A stretch of 64,000 bases of DNA from JAALLB01 sp017643495 (GTDB lineage Bacteria > Pseudomonadota > Alphaproteobacteria > Rhizobiales > Rhizobiaceae): contig OZ244147.1 in the NCBI GenBank assembly GCA_965216105.1, forward strand, positions 2,170,001-2,234,000, read 5' to 3'. Each line of letters begins with the position of its first letter. Position 1 is the stretch's first letter. The notes under the pieces were generated by a model. That model searched no databases, was not told the origin of the DNA, and saw nothing but the letters and a program-made list of their open reading frames with translations. Both the position numbers and the translations under genes were made by a program. This document shows, piece after piece, positions 43,101 through 52,602 of this stretch.

Positions 43101-44341
43101 AGAATATCCCAGACTTCGGGTTTTTCCTTCTCGACCAGTTTCTTCGCCTGCTTGACGGTTGAAGAATAGCCCTTTGCGTCAAGACGCGCATAGATGAATG
43201 GCTTGAACAGTTCGAGCGCCATCTTCTTGGGCAAGCCACACTGGTGAAGCATCAATTCCGGACCCGTCACGATGACCGAACGGCCGGAATAGTCGACGCG
43301 CTTGCCGAGCAGGTTCTGACGGAAGCGGCCCTGCTTGCCTTTCAGCATGTCGGAGAGCGACTTGAGCGGACGTTTGTTTGCGCCCGTGATCGTGCGACCA
43401 CGACGACCATTGTCGAACAGCGCGTCAACAGACTCTTGCAACATCCGCTTTTCATTCCGGATGATGATGTCAGGGGCACGCAATTCCATCAGGCGACGCA
43501 ACCGGTTGTTCCGGTTGATTACCCGGCGGTAAAGGTCGTTCAGATCGGAAGTTGCAAAACGACCACCATCGAGTGGAACAAGCGGACGAAGATCAGGCGG
43601 AATGACCGGAATGATTTTCATGATCATCCATTCCGGGCGATTTCCGGACTCGATGAACGCTTCAACGACTTTCAGACGCTTGGCAAGCTTCTTCTGCTTC
43701 AGGTCGGAACTGGTTTCCGCCATTTCGACACGCAGGTCGCCAGCAATTTTCTCCAGATCCATGGAAGCAAGAATTTCATGGATAGCTTCAGCACCGATCA
43801 TGGCAGTGAAGGTATCTTCGCCATACTCATCAATGGCGTTCATGTACTCTTCTTCAGAAAGGAGCTGGTACTCGCTCAGTGCTGTCAGGCCGGGTTCGGT
43901 AACCACGAAGTTCTCGAAATAAAGAATCCGCTCAAGATCCTTCAGCGTCATGTCCAGCAACAGGCCAATACGGGAAGGCAGGGACTTCAGGAACCAGATA
44001 TGCGCAACCGGTGCTGCAAGCTCGATATGCCCCATGCGTTCGCGACGTACGCGTGACAGGGTTACCTCAACGCCACATTTTTCACAGATAATGCCCTTGT
44101 ACTTCATGCGCTTGTATTTTCCGCAAAGGCACTCGTAGTCCTTCACGGGTCCGAAAATACGCGCACAGAACAGACCGTCACGCTCCGGTTTGAATGTCCG
44201 GTAGTTGATGGTTTCAGGCTTTTTGATCTCGCCGAACGACCAGGAAAGAATTTTTTCCGGTGCGGCGATGGAAATCCGGATCGAGTCGAAGTTCTGCGAC
44301 TGCGCCGGATTGTTGAAGAGATTCATGACTTCCTGGTTCAT
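40139..44341 (-). CDS. rpoC: RNA polymerase beta' subunit
   Basis: A 1400-residue catalytic subunit. Zinc site 1 is CLCGKYKRMKYKGIICEKCG near residue 70. The catalytic magnesium motif is NADFDGDQMAVH. Zinc site 2 includes CESQNGICAACYGRD, with its first cysteine in ITSEDCGTE. The bridge and trigger helices are in the MSHSGARGSPTQMKQLAGMR region and GEPGTQLTMRTFHIGG. ATG 44341 (MNQEVMNLFN) was chosen over ATG 44350 because AAGGA is ten bases upstream and relatives start there. It follows rpoB by 133 bases. Confidence 0.99.
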   Translation of the reverse strand: MNQEVMNLFNNPAQSQNFDSIRISIAAPEKILSWSFGEIKKPETINYRTFKPERDGLFCARIFGPVKDYECLCGKYKRMKYKGIICEKCGVEVTLSRVRRERMGHIELAAPVAHIWFLKSLPSRIGLLLDMTLKDLERILYFENFVVTEPGLTALSEYQLLSEEEYMNAIDEYGEDTFTAMIGAEAIHEILASMDLEKIAGDLRVEMAETSSDLKQKKLAKRLKVVEAFIESGNRPEWMIMKIIPVIPPDLRPLVPLDGGRFATSDLNDLYRRVINRNNRLRRLMELRAPDIIIRNEKRMLQESVDALFDNGRRGRTITGANKRPLKSLSDMLKGKQGRFRQNLLGKRVDYSGRSVIVTGPELMLHQCGLPKKMALELFKPFIYARLDAKGYSSTVKQAKKLVEKEKPEVWDILDEVIREHPVLLNRAPTLHRLGIQAFEPVLIEGKAIHLHPLVCAAFNADFDGDQMAVHVPLSLEAQLEARVLMMSTNNILHPANGQPIIVPSQDMVLGLYYLSIVNENEPGEGMAFGDMGELRHALETGVVTLHSKIRGRFTTVDEEGNQVSKVYDTTPGRMILGELLPRNHKVRFEVVNTEMTKKNISKMIDHVYRHSGQKDTVIFCDKIMQLGFTHACKAGISFGKDDMVIPETKAGMVAETQALTKEYEQQYNDGLITQGEKYNKVVDAWAKCGDKVADEMMDRIKAVHYDEETKRQLPMNSIYMMSHSGARGSPTQMKQLAGMRGLMAKPSGEIIESPIISNFKEGLTVLEYFNSTHGARKGLADTALKTANSGYLTRRLVDVAQDCIITSEDCGTEKSLTTQAVVDAGQVVASLGMRILGRTAAEDILHPETGEVIIERNHLMDEADVEKVETAGVKTVQIRSALTCESQNGICAACYGRDLARGTPVNNGEAVGVIAAQSIGEPGTQLTMRTFHIGGTAQVVDSSFLEASYEGTIRIRNSNVAKDSEGRHIVMGRNVSVVIEDEKGVERASHRVNYGTRLLVAEGDKIKQSQRIAEWDPYTRPMMTEADGVVEFEDVVDGLSVQETADEATGITKRVVVDWRANPRGADLKPAIVIKDKKTGEVAKLKRGGEARILLSVDAILSVEPGTEVKAGDVLARIPTESAKTKDITGGLPRVAELFEARRPKDHAVIATIDGTIRYGRDYKNKRRISIEPNDSTQEPAEYLIPKGKPFHLQDGDPIEKGDYILDGNPAPHDILAIKGVEALAAYLIAEVQEVYRLQGVIINDKHIEVIVRQMLQKVEIAKPGETGLIEGEQIDRIELELLNERMVEEGKQPAEGDPVLLGITKASLQTRSFISAASFQETTRVLTEASVAGKSDMLEGLKENVIVGRLIPAGTGGVMSKIRRLANARDDMIIDAKREMADADGLLTDMRPGDEAAE

Positions 44342-44474
44342 GATAATCATTTCCTTCGGGGGCTTCCCGTTGTGGTCCTGAACTGGTGCACATTCTCAGG
44401 ACCGGTAGAACTCAAATTCGCGTCGCTCTCGCGAGCGTGGTGGCGGACACTGTCGGTGCCCGCCCCTCTTGTGT

Positions 44475-47400
44475 TCATTCAGCAGCGTCAGTCAGCAACT
44501 CACTGCCATCTTCATCACCATCCTCATAGTCATCAGTGATGACCTTGGTATTCTCAAGCTCAACGCTGAGGCCAAGGGAGCGCATCTCCTTGACAAGAAC
44601 GTTGAAGCTTTCCGGAATACCGGCCTCAAACGTATCATCGCCACGGACAATAGCCTCATAGACCTTGGTACGGCCGGCAACGTCATCCGACTTGACAGTA
44701 AGCATTTCCTGCAAGGTGTAGGCTGCGCCATAAGCTTCCAGTGCCCAGACCTCCATCTCACCGAAGCGCTGACCACCAAACTGGGCCTTACCACCAAGCG
44801 GTTGCTGGGTAACAAGGGAGTATGGTCCGATTGAACGGGCATGGATCTTGTCGTCAACAAGGTGATGAAGCTTCAACATGTAGATGTAGCCCATGGTCAC
44901 CTTGCGGTCGAAAGCTTCGCCGGTCCGTCCATCGTAAACCGTTGACTGGCCTGACCCGTGAAGTCCTGCATCTTCCAGCATTTCAACGATGTCCTGTTCA
45001 TTGGCACCATCGAAGACGGGAGTTGCGATCGAAACACCGCGGCGCACCTGCTCGGCAAGACGTACGACGGATTCTTCATCATACTCCTTGACCGGTTCAT
45101 TACGCTCATTCTCACCATAGATGCGCTCAACCTGTTCACGCAATGGCTTGATATCGGCGCTTTCACGGTAGGCATCAATCAGGTCACCGATCTTTCTGCC
45201 CATGCCGGCACACGCCCATCCAAGATGGGTTTCAAGAATCTGTCCAACATTCATTCGTGATGGCACGCCAAGCGGGTTCAGCACGATATCAGCATGGGTT
45301 CCGTCTTCGAGGAACGGCATGTCTTCAACCGGCATGATACGCGAAACAACACCCTTGTTTCCGTGACGGCCAGCCATCTTGTCACCAGGTTGAAGCTTGC
45401 GCTTCACGGCAACAAATACCTTCACCATTTTCATGACGCCTGGCATCAGCTCGTCACCGCGCTGAAGCTTCTCAACCTTGTCCATGAAGCGGCGTTCCAG
45501 CAGCCCCTTGGAGTCATCATACTGGCCCTGAAGCTGCTCGAGCTGGGTCTGGCGTTTCTCATTGGAAACGGCAAACTGCCACCACTGGGAACGCGGATAC
45601 TCTTCCAGAAGGTCAACCGTGATCTTTGTTCCGGTCTTGAAACCTTTTGGTCCAGCAATCCCTTCATTGCCTTTCAGCATGTCGGAAAGACGGCTGTAGA
45701 CGTTACGGTCCAGAATGGCCTGCTCGTCATCGCGGTCTTTTGCAAGGGCTTCAATTTCCTCGCGTTCGATTGACATCGCGCGTTCATCTTTTTCAATACC
45801 ATGACGATTGAAGACGCGAACTTCCACGACTGTACCAAACGCTCCGGGCGGCATGCGCAGGGAAGTATCCCGAACATCAGAAGCCTTTTCACCGAAGATC
45901 GCACGAAGAAGCTTCTCTTCCGGTGTCATCGGGCTTTCGCCTTTTGGCGTGATCTTGCCGACAAGAATGTCGCCCGGTCCAACTTCCGCACCAATGTAAG
46001 TGATGCCCGCTTCATCGAGATTCTTGAGAGCCTCTTCTGAAACGTTCGGAATGTCGCGGGTGATTTCTTCAGGCCCGAGCTTCGTATCGCGTGCCATGAC
46101 CTCATATTCCTCGATATGGATCGAGGTGAAGATGTCATCGCGCACAATGCGCTCGGAAAGCAGGATTGAATCCTCGTAGTTGTAGCCGTTCCAGGGCATG
46201 AACGCGACCAGCACGTTGCGTCCCAGTGCCAGATCGCCCAGATCCGTTGACGGACCATCAGCAATGATGTCGCCTTTCGTGATCTGGTCACCAACAGTCA
46301 CGAGTGGCCGCTGGTTGATACAGGTAGACTGGTTGGAACGCTGGAACTTCTGCAGGCGATAAATGTCAACGCCCGACTTTGATGCATCCAGTTCTTCCGT
46401 TGCACGGATAACAATACGGGTTGCATCAACCTGGTCAACGATACCTGTCCGTTTGGCAGCAATCGCAGCACCGGAGTCCCGGGCAACAACCGATTCCATG
46501 CCGGTTCCCACAAATGGTGCTTCGGCACGTACCAGTGGCACAGCCTGACGCATCATGTTTGATCCCATCAGGGCCCGGTTGGCGTCGTCGTTTTCCAGGA
46601 ACGGAATGAGCGAGGAAGCAACGGATACAAGCTGTTTCGGAGAAACGTCCATCAATTCAACGTTTTCACGGGGCACCATCATGACTTCCCCTGCCTTGCG
46701 GCAGGTCACGAATTCACTGGTGAATTCACCCTTGTCGTCCAGATCAGCGTTTGCCTGGGCCACGTTGTAGCGGGCTTCTTCCATTGCTGAAAGGTAGACA
46801 ACCTCTTCCGTAACCTTGCTGTCGACAACTTTGCGGTACGGGCTTTCGATAAAGCCGTACTTGTTGACGCGGGCAAAGGTAGCCAGAGAATTGATCAGAC
46901 CGATGTTCGGACCTTCCGGCGTCTCAATCGGACAGATCCGGCCGTAGTGGGTCGGATGCACGTCACGAACTTCAAAACCTGCACGCTCACGGGTAAGACC
47001 GCCCGGCCCAAGCGCAGAAAGGCGACGCTTGTGGGTAATCTCTGAAAGCGGGTTGGTCTGGTCCATGAACTGCGAAAGCTGTGAAGAACCGAAGAATTCG
47101 CGAACAGCAGCTGCGGCAGGTTTCGCGTTAATCAGGTCCTGAGGCATTACTGTGTCTACCTCGATGGAAGACATGCGTTCCTTGATGGCCCGTTCCATAC
47201 GCAGCAAACCGATGCGATACTGGTTTTCCATCAATTCACCAACGGAGCGAACACGACGGTTTCCGAGATTGTCGATATCGTCGATTTCTCCCTTGCCGTC
47301 ACGCAGGTCAACCAGCGTCTTCACCACTTCCAGAATGTCGTCCTTGCGCAGAACGCGGACTGTATCGTCAACTTCCTGGTCAAGACGGATATTCATTTTC

Positions 47401-48638
47401 ACGCGGCCAACGGCAGACAGGTCATAGCGCTCTGAATCAAAGAACAGCGATTCGAACATGGCCTGCGCGGTTTCCATGGTTGGCGGTTCACCAGGGCGCA
47501 TGACACGGTAAATGTCGAACAGCGCATCCTGCGTGCTGTCGTTCTTGTCTGCAGAAAGCGTGTTGCGGATATACGGACCGACATTCACGTAATCGATATC
47601 GAGAACGGGAACACTCTTGATTTTAGCTTCATCAAGCGTTTCGACAGCCTTCTCGTCGATCTCGTCACCGGCTTCAAGATAGATTTCACCGGTTTTCGTA
47701 TTCACGATATCTTCGGAAACATATTTTCCGTAGAGTTGCTCATTGGTAATACGCAGGTGTTTTACACCTTTTTCATTCAACTGGCGGATGGTGCGCGCAG
47801 TCATTTTCTTGCCGATTTCAAGAACAACTTCGCCGCTGTCAGCATCGATAAGGTCTGCCTCGGCCTTGTTACCCTTCATGCTTTCGCCATCGAAAGGTAT
47901 TTTCCATCCTTCACCGTCACGGGAAACCGTCGATGAGGTATAGAAGGTTTCCAGAATTTCTTCGGGAGACAGGCCAAGTGCCATCAACAATGTTGTAACA
48001 GGCAGTTTGCGGCGACGGTCAATCCTTGCGTGCACTACGTCCTTGGCATCAAATTCAACATCGAGCCATGAACCGCGATAAGGAATGATACGGGCAGCAA
48101 AAAGAAGCTTGCCGGAAGAATGCGACTTGCCCTTGTCATGGTCGAAAAACACACCGGGAGAACGGTGCATCTGGGAAACAATTACGCGTTCGGTGCCGTT
48201 GACGATAAAAGTACCATTGCCCGTCATGAGGGGCATGTCGCCCATATAGACTTCCTGCTCCTTGATATCCTTGACGGATTTCGCGCCTGTATCCTCATCA
48301 ATATCAAACACGATCAGGCGGAGCGTTACCTTCAGCGGTGCAGCATAGGTCATGTCACGCTGACGGCATTCCTCAACATCATATTTTGGAGGATCGAACT
48401 CGTAGCGGACGAATTCGAGCATCGACGCGCCGGTAAAGTCGCTGATTGGGAAAACAGAATTGAAAACAGCCTGAAGTCCTTCGTCAGGACGCCCTTCTTC
48501 ACGCTCATCAAACATCAGAAACGCGTCATAGGACTGTTTCTGAACCTCGATGAGGTTTGGCATCTGGGCCACTTCGCTGATGTTACCGTAGAACTTTCTT
48601 ACGCGTTTACGACCATTGAAAACATGGTTTTTAGCCAT
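44475..48638 (-). CDS. rpoB: RNA polymerase beta subunit
   Basis: A 1387-residue subunit. The rifampicin-binding region reads FFGSSQLSQFMDQTNPLSE then THKRRLSALGPGGL, with the usual drug-sensitive residues (Asp, His, Ser) in place. The C-terminal clamp region includes LVTQQPLGGKAQFGGQRFGE and GEMEVWALEAYGAAYTLQEM. The final acidic stretch (DDYEDGDEDGSELLTDAAE) is typical of alphaproteobacteria. A 289-base gap separates it from rplL. Confidence 0.99.
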   Translation of the reverse strand: MAKNHVFNGRKRVRKFYGNISEVAQMPNLIEVQKQSYDAFLMFDEREEGRPDEGLQAVFNSVFPISDFTGASMLEFVRYEFDPPKYDVEECRQRDMTYAAPLKVTLRLIVFDIDEDTGAKSVKDIKEQEVYMGDMPLMTGNGTFIVNGTERVIVSQMHRSPGVFFDHDKGKSHSSGKLLFAARIIPYRGSWLDVEFDAKDVVHARIDRRRKLPVTTLLMALGLSPEEILETFYTSSTVSRDGEGWKIPFDGESMKGNKAEADLIDADSGEVVLEIGKKMTARTIRQLNEKGVKHLRITNEQLYGKYVSEDIVNTKTGEIYLEAGDEIDEKAVETLDEAKIKSVPVLDIDYVNVGPYIRNTLSADKNDSTQDALFDIYRVMRPGEPPTMETAQAMFESLFFDSERYDLSAVGRVKMNIRLDQEVDDTVRVLRKDDILEVVKTLVDLRDGKGEIDDIDNLGNRRVRSVGELMENQYRIGLLRMERAIKERMSSIEVDTVMPQDLINAKPAAAAVREFFGSSQLSQFMDQTNPLSEITHKRRLSALGPGGLTRERAGFEVRDVHPTHYGRICPIETPEGPNIGLINSLATFARVNKYGFIESPYRKVVDSKVTEEVVYLSAMEEARYNVAQANADLDDKGEFTSEFVTCRKAGEVMMVPRENVELMDVSPKQLVSVASSLIPFLENDDANRALMGSNMMRQAVPLVRAEAPFVGTGMESVVARDSGAAIAAKRTGIVDQVDATRIVIRATEELDASKSGVDIYRLQKFQRSNQSTCINQRPLVTVGDQITKGDIIADGPSTDLGDLALGRNVLVAFMPWNGYNYEDSILLSERIVRDDIFTSIHIEEYEVMARDTKLGPEEITRDIPNVSEEALKNLDEAGITYIGAEVGPGDILVGKITPKGESPMTPEEKLLRAIFGEKASDVRDTSLRMPPGAFGTVVEVRVFNRHGIEKDERAMSIEREEIEALAKDRDDEQAILDRNVYSRLSDMLKGNEGIAGPKGFKTGTKITVDLLEEYPRSQWWQFAVSNEKRQTQLEQLQGQYDDSKGLLERRFMDKVEKLQRGDELMPGVMKMVKVFVAVKRKLQPGDKMAGRHGNKGVVSRIMPVEDMPFLEDGTHADIVLNPLGVPSRMNVGQILETHLGWACAGMGRKIGDLIDAYRESADIKPLREQVERIYGENERNEPVKEYDEESVVRLAEQVRRGVSIATPVFDGANEQDIVEMLEDAGLHGSGQSTVYDGRTGEAFDRKVTMGYIYMLKLHHLVDDKIHARSIGPYSLVTQQPLGGKAQFGGQRFGEMEVWALEAYGAAYTLQEMLTVKSDDVAGRTKVYEAIVRGDDTFEAGIPESFNVLVKEMRSLGLSVELENTKVITDDYEDGDEDGSELLTDAAE

Positions 48639-48927
48639 TTTTGCACCTTAGCTTTTCTGTACCCGACACCCTGCGGTTCTCAAGACACAACGGAAACACC
48701 ACACTGACCGCATATCGAGACACCAACCGGAAACCGGATTGTAATTTGCGCTTCGCGAACTGCGGGCTGACAGTTCTGACTAGCCCTGATCCGGTATTGC
48801 ACCAGATCATTGTTCCACCTGTAACCGCGACCCATGCAACCGGCCGTCCCTGATACAAGAGGCTCCGGACGGATCCGAAGCCGAATATTGTCTGCGACAG
48901 GGATACATGATTCCCCGTCGATATTCC

Positions 48928-49308
48928 TTACTTGAGCTCGACTTTAGCGCCTGCAGCTTCAAGTTTGGCTTTGATTTCTTCAGCTTCTGCTTTGGCAGCA
49001 GCTTCCTTGACCGCCTTTGGAGCAGCTTCAACAAGCTCTTTAGCTTCTTTGAGGCCAAGACCTGTGATGCCACGTACTTCCTTGATCACGTTGATTTTGG
49101 AAGCGCCTGCATCTGTAAGAACGACATCGAATTCGTCTTTCTCTTCAGCAGCAGCTTCGCCACCACCAGCAGCGCCGCCAGCAGCAGCAACAGCAACAGG
49201 AGCAGCAGCAGAAACGCCCCATTTTTCTTCAAGCATCTTGGAAAGCTCAGCAGCTTCCAGGACAGTCAGTGCAGACAGGTCGTCCACGATTTTTTCAAGA
49301 TCAGCCAT
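48928..49308 (-). CDS. rplL: 50S ribosomal protein L7/L12
   Basis: A 126-residue stalk protein that recruits translational GTPases. The N-terminal dimerisation helix (MADLEKIVDDLSALTVLEAA), an alanine/glycine hinge near residues 36-52, and the C-terminal factor-binding domain (GLGLKEAKELVEAAPKAVKE) are all present. It starts 69 bases after the rplJ stop. Confidence 0.99.
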   Translation of the reverse strand: MADLEKIVDDLSALTVLEAAELSKMLEEKWGVSAAAPVAVAAAGGAAGGGEAAAEEKDEFDVVLTDAGASKINVIKEVRGITGLGLKEAKELVEAAPKAVKEAAAKAEAEEIKAKLEAAGAKVELK

Positions 49309-49377
49309 TTTTGGTTCCTTTGACTTCAGTTCAAATCGAATGCCTTGGCATTCGCAAGCTATGTGTAAGAAACAGCC

Positions 49378-49896
49378 TTACGCCGCTTCACCCTTGTCGG
49401 CATAAGCCCCGATAACACGAGCAACCTGACCGGCAGGTGCTTTCGTGACCATCGCAATGCGCTGGGCAGGCGTTGAAATCATGCCAACCAGCTTACCGCG
49501 AAGTTCATCAAGTGATGGCAGTTCGGCTAGCGACTTGACACCATTGACATCGAGGTTGGTAGCTCCCATTGCTCCGCCGAGAATAACGAGCTTGTCGTTT
49601 TTCTTGGCGAACTCAACAGCCACCTTCGGTGCAGCCACAGGATCGTCCGAAAAAGCTACAAGCGTCTGGCCTGTGAACAATTCGGAGATGTGGGCTACAT
49701 CCGTGCCTTCGAGAGCGAGCTTGGCAAGACGGTTTTTTGCGACTTTCACAGTGCCGCCCGCTTCCTTCATTTGCACACGCAAGGTGCTCATGTCGGCAAC
49801 GGTAAGCCCTGTGTAGTGTGCAACAACCACAGCGCCCGCATTAGCGAACACTTCGTTCATGGAAGCTACAAACTCGCGTTTTTCCGCTCTTTCCAC
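49378..49896 (-). CDS. rplJ: 50S ribosomal protein L10
   Basis: A 172-residue stalk base that holds L7/L12 dimers. FVASMNEVFANAGAVVVAHY, MKEAGGTVKVAKNRLAKLAL and DELRGKLVGMISTPAQRIAM are typical; the C-terminal helix binds L7/L12. Translation starts at GTG 49896, with GGAGAGAAG about six bases upstream, a less common start for this gene. The L10-L12 complex represses its own mRNA in E. coli; the long leader here could allow the same. Confidence 0.98.
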   Translation of the reverse strand: MERAEKREFVASMNEVFANAGAVVVAHYTGLTVADMSTLRVQMKEAGGTVKVAKNRLAKLALEGTDVAHISELFTGQTLVAFSDDPVAAPKVAVEFAKKNDKLVILGGAMGATNLDVNGVKSLAELPSLDELRGKLVGMISTPAQRIAMVTKAPAGQVARVIGAYADKGEAA

Positions 49897-50306
49897 AGTC
49901 TCTTCTCTCCATTTGGATTGCCATACAGAAGCATGGCGACCCGGTTGCTTTTGTCGTCAGCAGACAGGTATTTGCCGAGACAAAACCCAATCGCGCTGAC
50001 AACGCTCAAAGTCCTGTCCCAGGTCGCAGACTTCATGATGGACTGACGCCCACCACCCAACGACAAGGCAAAAAGAGCTTGAACCGAAGTTTGGGACTAA
50101 GCCCCGAATTTCGTTCTCACCCCCGTCTATTGCAGGCCTGATTAAGATCCACACACGAAGTGATGATCGCCCACAGTCTCGGACAGGTGCTTCCGTTGGC
50201 AACAAGCCTCGGGAAACGTACCGACCCGGATAGTCCGGACCGGAATTCTTGTTATCCGGCTGCATGATCCGCGCAACCAATGGCGCAGATCACCAACCGC
50301 AAAGCA
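49897..50306 (-). other. 410-base gene-free leader between rplA and rplJ
   Basis: No protein-like frame is visible. Two RNA structures stand out on the minus strand. A ten-pair hairpin with two G-U pairs lies at 50243-50221 (CCGGTCCGGA, CTA, TCCGGGTCGG), 64 bases after rplA. A nine-pair helix with one G-U pair joins GTTGTCAGC (50003-49995) to GCTGACGAC (49961-49953), 57 bases before rplJ. The latter is where an L10-binding leader would be expected. I could not assign a clear promoter. Confidence 0.5.
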
Positions 50307-50993
50307 TCAGATCACGCTGGCCGGATCGATTTTCACGCCCGGACCCATGGTCGATGAAATTGCAACACGCTTCAGATAGGTTCCCTTGGCGCCAGAAGGC
50401 TTTGCCTTGTTAACCGCATCAGCAAATGCGCGAATATTTTCTTCAAGTTTTGATGCATCGAATGAGGCCTTGCCCACACCCGCATGCACAATACCAGCCT
50501 TCTCGGCGCGGAATGAAACAGCACCACCCTTGGCAGCTTCAACAGCAGCCTTGACATCCATGGTTACGGTGCCGGTCTTCGGGTTCGGCATAAGGTTGCG
50601 CGGACCAAGTACCTTACCAAGACGGCCGACAAGCGGCATCATGTCCGGTGTTGCGATACAACGGTCAAAGTTGATTTCACCGCCCTGCACCTTTTCCATA
50701 AGGTCTTCTGCACCAACGATATCTGCACCAGCGGCCTTGGCCTCATCAGCCTTGTCGTCCTTGGCAAATACGGCAACACGGACATCACGGCCTGTACCAT
50801 TGGGAAGAGTTACAACACCACGCACCATCTGGTCAGAGTGGCGCGGATCAACACCGAGGTTCATTGAAACTTCAACAGTTTCATCAAACTTGGCAGTTGC
50901 GCGCTCCTTGATCATGGAAACGGCATCAGCAAGCGTATACAATTCCTTGCGATCGACGCCTTCCATTGCGTTTTTAAAACGTTTTCCAGCCAT
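50307..50993 (-). CDS. rplA: 50S ribosomal protein L1
   Basis: A 228-residue protein of the L1 stalk, which moves deacylated tRNA from the E site; in E. coli it represses rplKA. VDPRHSDQMVRGVVTLPNGT and GPRNLMPNPKTGTVT are the RNA-binding signatures, and VAISSTMGPGVKIDPASVI closes it. It begins two bases after the rplK stop. Confidence 0.99.
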   Translation of the reverse strand: MAGKRFKNAMEGVDRKELYTLADAVSMIKERATAKFDETVEVSMNLGVDPRHSDQMVRGVVTLPNGTGRDVRVAVFAKDDKADEAKAAGADIVGAEDLMEKVQGGEINFDRCIATPDMMPLVGRLGKVLGPRNLMPNPKTGTVTMDVKAAVEAAKGGAVSFRAEKAGIVHAGVGKASFDASKLEENIRAFADAVNKAKPSGAKGTYLKRVAISSTMGPGVKIDPASVI

Positions 50994-50995
50994 GA

Positions 50996-51424
50996 TCAGC
51001 CCTCCACCTCGATGCCCATCGAGCGGGCAGAACCTTCAACAATGCGCATGGCTGCCTCGATGTCACCTGCATTGAGGTCAGGCATCTTTTTCTCGGCAAT
51101 CTCACGAACCTGGTCGCGCTTCAGAGTACCGGCCGTGGCACGGCCCGGCTCTTTTGAACCGGAAGAGATATTCAAGGCTTTCTTGATGAAATAGGACATA
51201 GGCGGCTGCTTCATCTCGAATGTGAAGGACTTGTCCGCGTATATCGTAATCTCTACAGGAACAGGAGAACCCTTCTCCATTTCCTGCGTCTTTGCGTTGA
51301 ACGCCTTGCAGAATTCCATGATATTCAGGCCACGCTGACCAAGCGCCGGACCAATTGGCGGCGAAGGAGAAGCATTGCCTGCAGGCACCTGAAGCTTCAG
51401 GTATCCACTGATTTTCTTGGCCAT
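50996..51424 (-). CDS. rplK: 50S ribosomal protein L11
   Basis: A 142-residue protein of the GTPase-associated centre. YLKLQVPAGNASPSPPIGPA is the N-terminal proline-rich switch region, the target of thiostrepton-type drugs. The C-terminal rRNA-binding domain contains MPDLNAGDIEAAMRIVEGSA. It starts 154 bases after the nusG stop, enough for a leader with an L1 site, though I could not define one. Confidence 0.99.
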   Translation of the reverse strand: MAKKISGYLKLQVPAGNASPSPPIGPALGQRGLNIMEFCKAFNAKTQEMEKGSPVPVEITIYADKSFTFEMKQPPMSYFIKKALNISSGSKEPGRATAGTLKRDQVREIAEKKMPDLNAGDIEAAMRIVEGSARSMGIEVEG

Positions 51425-51578
51425 TTCATTTTCCTTTTGATGTCGACCCTCAAGCCGACCGGTTAGGTTTTTGTGGTGCGGCAGCTACTGACCGGCCAGA
51501 TCAGCCTTTCCTTCCACAGGTTTAACGGACACGCCCAAACACCCTCGCCTGACCGAAAGCACACACTTCCGGTTCCAG

Positions 51579-52109
51579 TCAGAGTTTTTCGACCTGCCCG
51601 TATTCGAGATCGACCGGGGTAGCCCGGCCAAAAATTGATACTTCCACCTTGAGGCGCGCACGCTCCTCATCAACTTCCTGAACAATGCCGTTAAAGGAAG
51701 CAAACGGACCATCGGAAACACGAATATTCTCGCCAACATCAAACATGATGGACGGCTTCGGACGATCCACACCCTCCTGAACCTGGTTCAGAATCTGGTT
51801 TGCCTCACGCTCGGTAATTGGCTGAGGCTTGTTGTCAGAACCAAGAAAACCGGTAACCTTCGGTGTATTCTTGATGAGGTGAAATGCCTGGTCGGTCATT
51901 TCCATCTTTACCAGCACGTAGCCGGGAAAGAACTTGCGCTCGGCGTCCACCTTGCGACCACGACGAACCTCAACAACCTTCTCGGTCGGAACCATAACCG
52001 CCTCGAAAAGGTGCTCAAGCCCCTTCTGGCGCGCTTGCTCCTGTATAGATTCAGCCACTTTCTTCTCGAAATTCGAGTAAGCGTGAACAATGTACCACCG
52101 GTGTGCCAT
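51579..52109 (-). CDS. nusG: Transcription termination/antitermination factor NusG
   Basis: A 176-residue RNA polymerase-binding factor that increases elongation and links to Rho or to ribosomal S10. The NGN domain has RWYIVHAYSNFEKKVAESIQ and KFFPGYVLVKMEM. The C-terminal KOW domain has VGENIRVSDGPFASFNGIVQ. It starts 43 bases after secE, the usual secE-nusG pair. Confidence 0.99.
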   Translation of the reverse strand: MAHRWYIVHAYSNFEKKVAESIQEQARQKGLEHLFEAVMVPTEKVVEVRRGRKVDAERKFFPGYVLVKMEMTDQAFHLIKNTPKVTGFLGSDNKPQPITEREANQILNQVQEGVDRPKPSIMFDVGENIRVSDGPFASFNGIVQEVDEERARLKVEVSIFGRATPVDLEYGQVEKL

Positions 52110-52152
52110 GTCAGTCTGCCATTCCTCGTAACGTCAGAAAATCCAAATACCC

Positions 52153-52353
52153 TCAACCGCCAAGGCTGAGCAGCAAACCAACAACCCAACTCAAGCCCTG
52201 ATCAACCAGAAAGAAGAACAGTCCGGCAAGGAAAACCATGATGAACACCATGATAGAACTTACCGTGGTTTCCCGCCTCGAAGGCCAGGTAACCTTGGAT
52301 ACTTCCGTCCGCACCTGCTGCAGGAAGGTGAAAGGATTTGTTTTAGCGGCCAT
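52153..52353 (-). CDS. secE: Preprotein translocase subunit SecE
   Basis: A 66-residue single-pass membrane subunit of SecYEG. The amphipathic helix FLQQVRTEVSKVTWPSRRET is the family signature, followed by one membrane helix (VSSIMVFIMVFLAGLFFFLV). ATG 52353 gives the normal short form; the frame opens nine codons earlier. In many relatives a tRNA-Trp gene lies just upstream; none is present here. Confidence 0.97.
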   Translation of the reverse strand: MAAKTNPFTFLQQVRTEVSKVTWPSRRETTVSSIMVFIMVFLAGLFFFLVDQGLSWVVGLLLSLGG

Positions 52354-52602
52354 AAAAACTGCCTGACTAGCTGTTTGCATGAATTTTCAATTCAAAAGAA
52401 TCATTGCTGATCCGTACCGAACATGCACAAACCATTCAACCGCTTGCAAGACATAAAAAATATGCGCCAGACGGATTACTCCTGTCCGCACACACTCAAT
52501 GTTCGATGAAAAGTATCTAACCCCTTGGTTTCGAAAGCGCAAGGGTTTATGAGCATTTTTTCCATCCTGATTTCCATAAAAGCCACAAGAGGCCCCTCCC
52601 CC

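Noticed and set aside
43244..44056. 270-codon open frame opposite the rpoC 5' part
   Set aside because: Pure shadow of a conserved gene; composition does not resemble a real protein.
44475..48638. Rifampicin-resistance substitution in rpoB
   Set aside because: The Asp, His and Ser positions of the drug pocket all have the sensitive-type residue.
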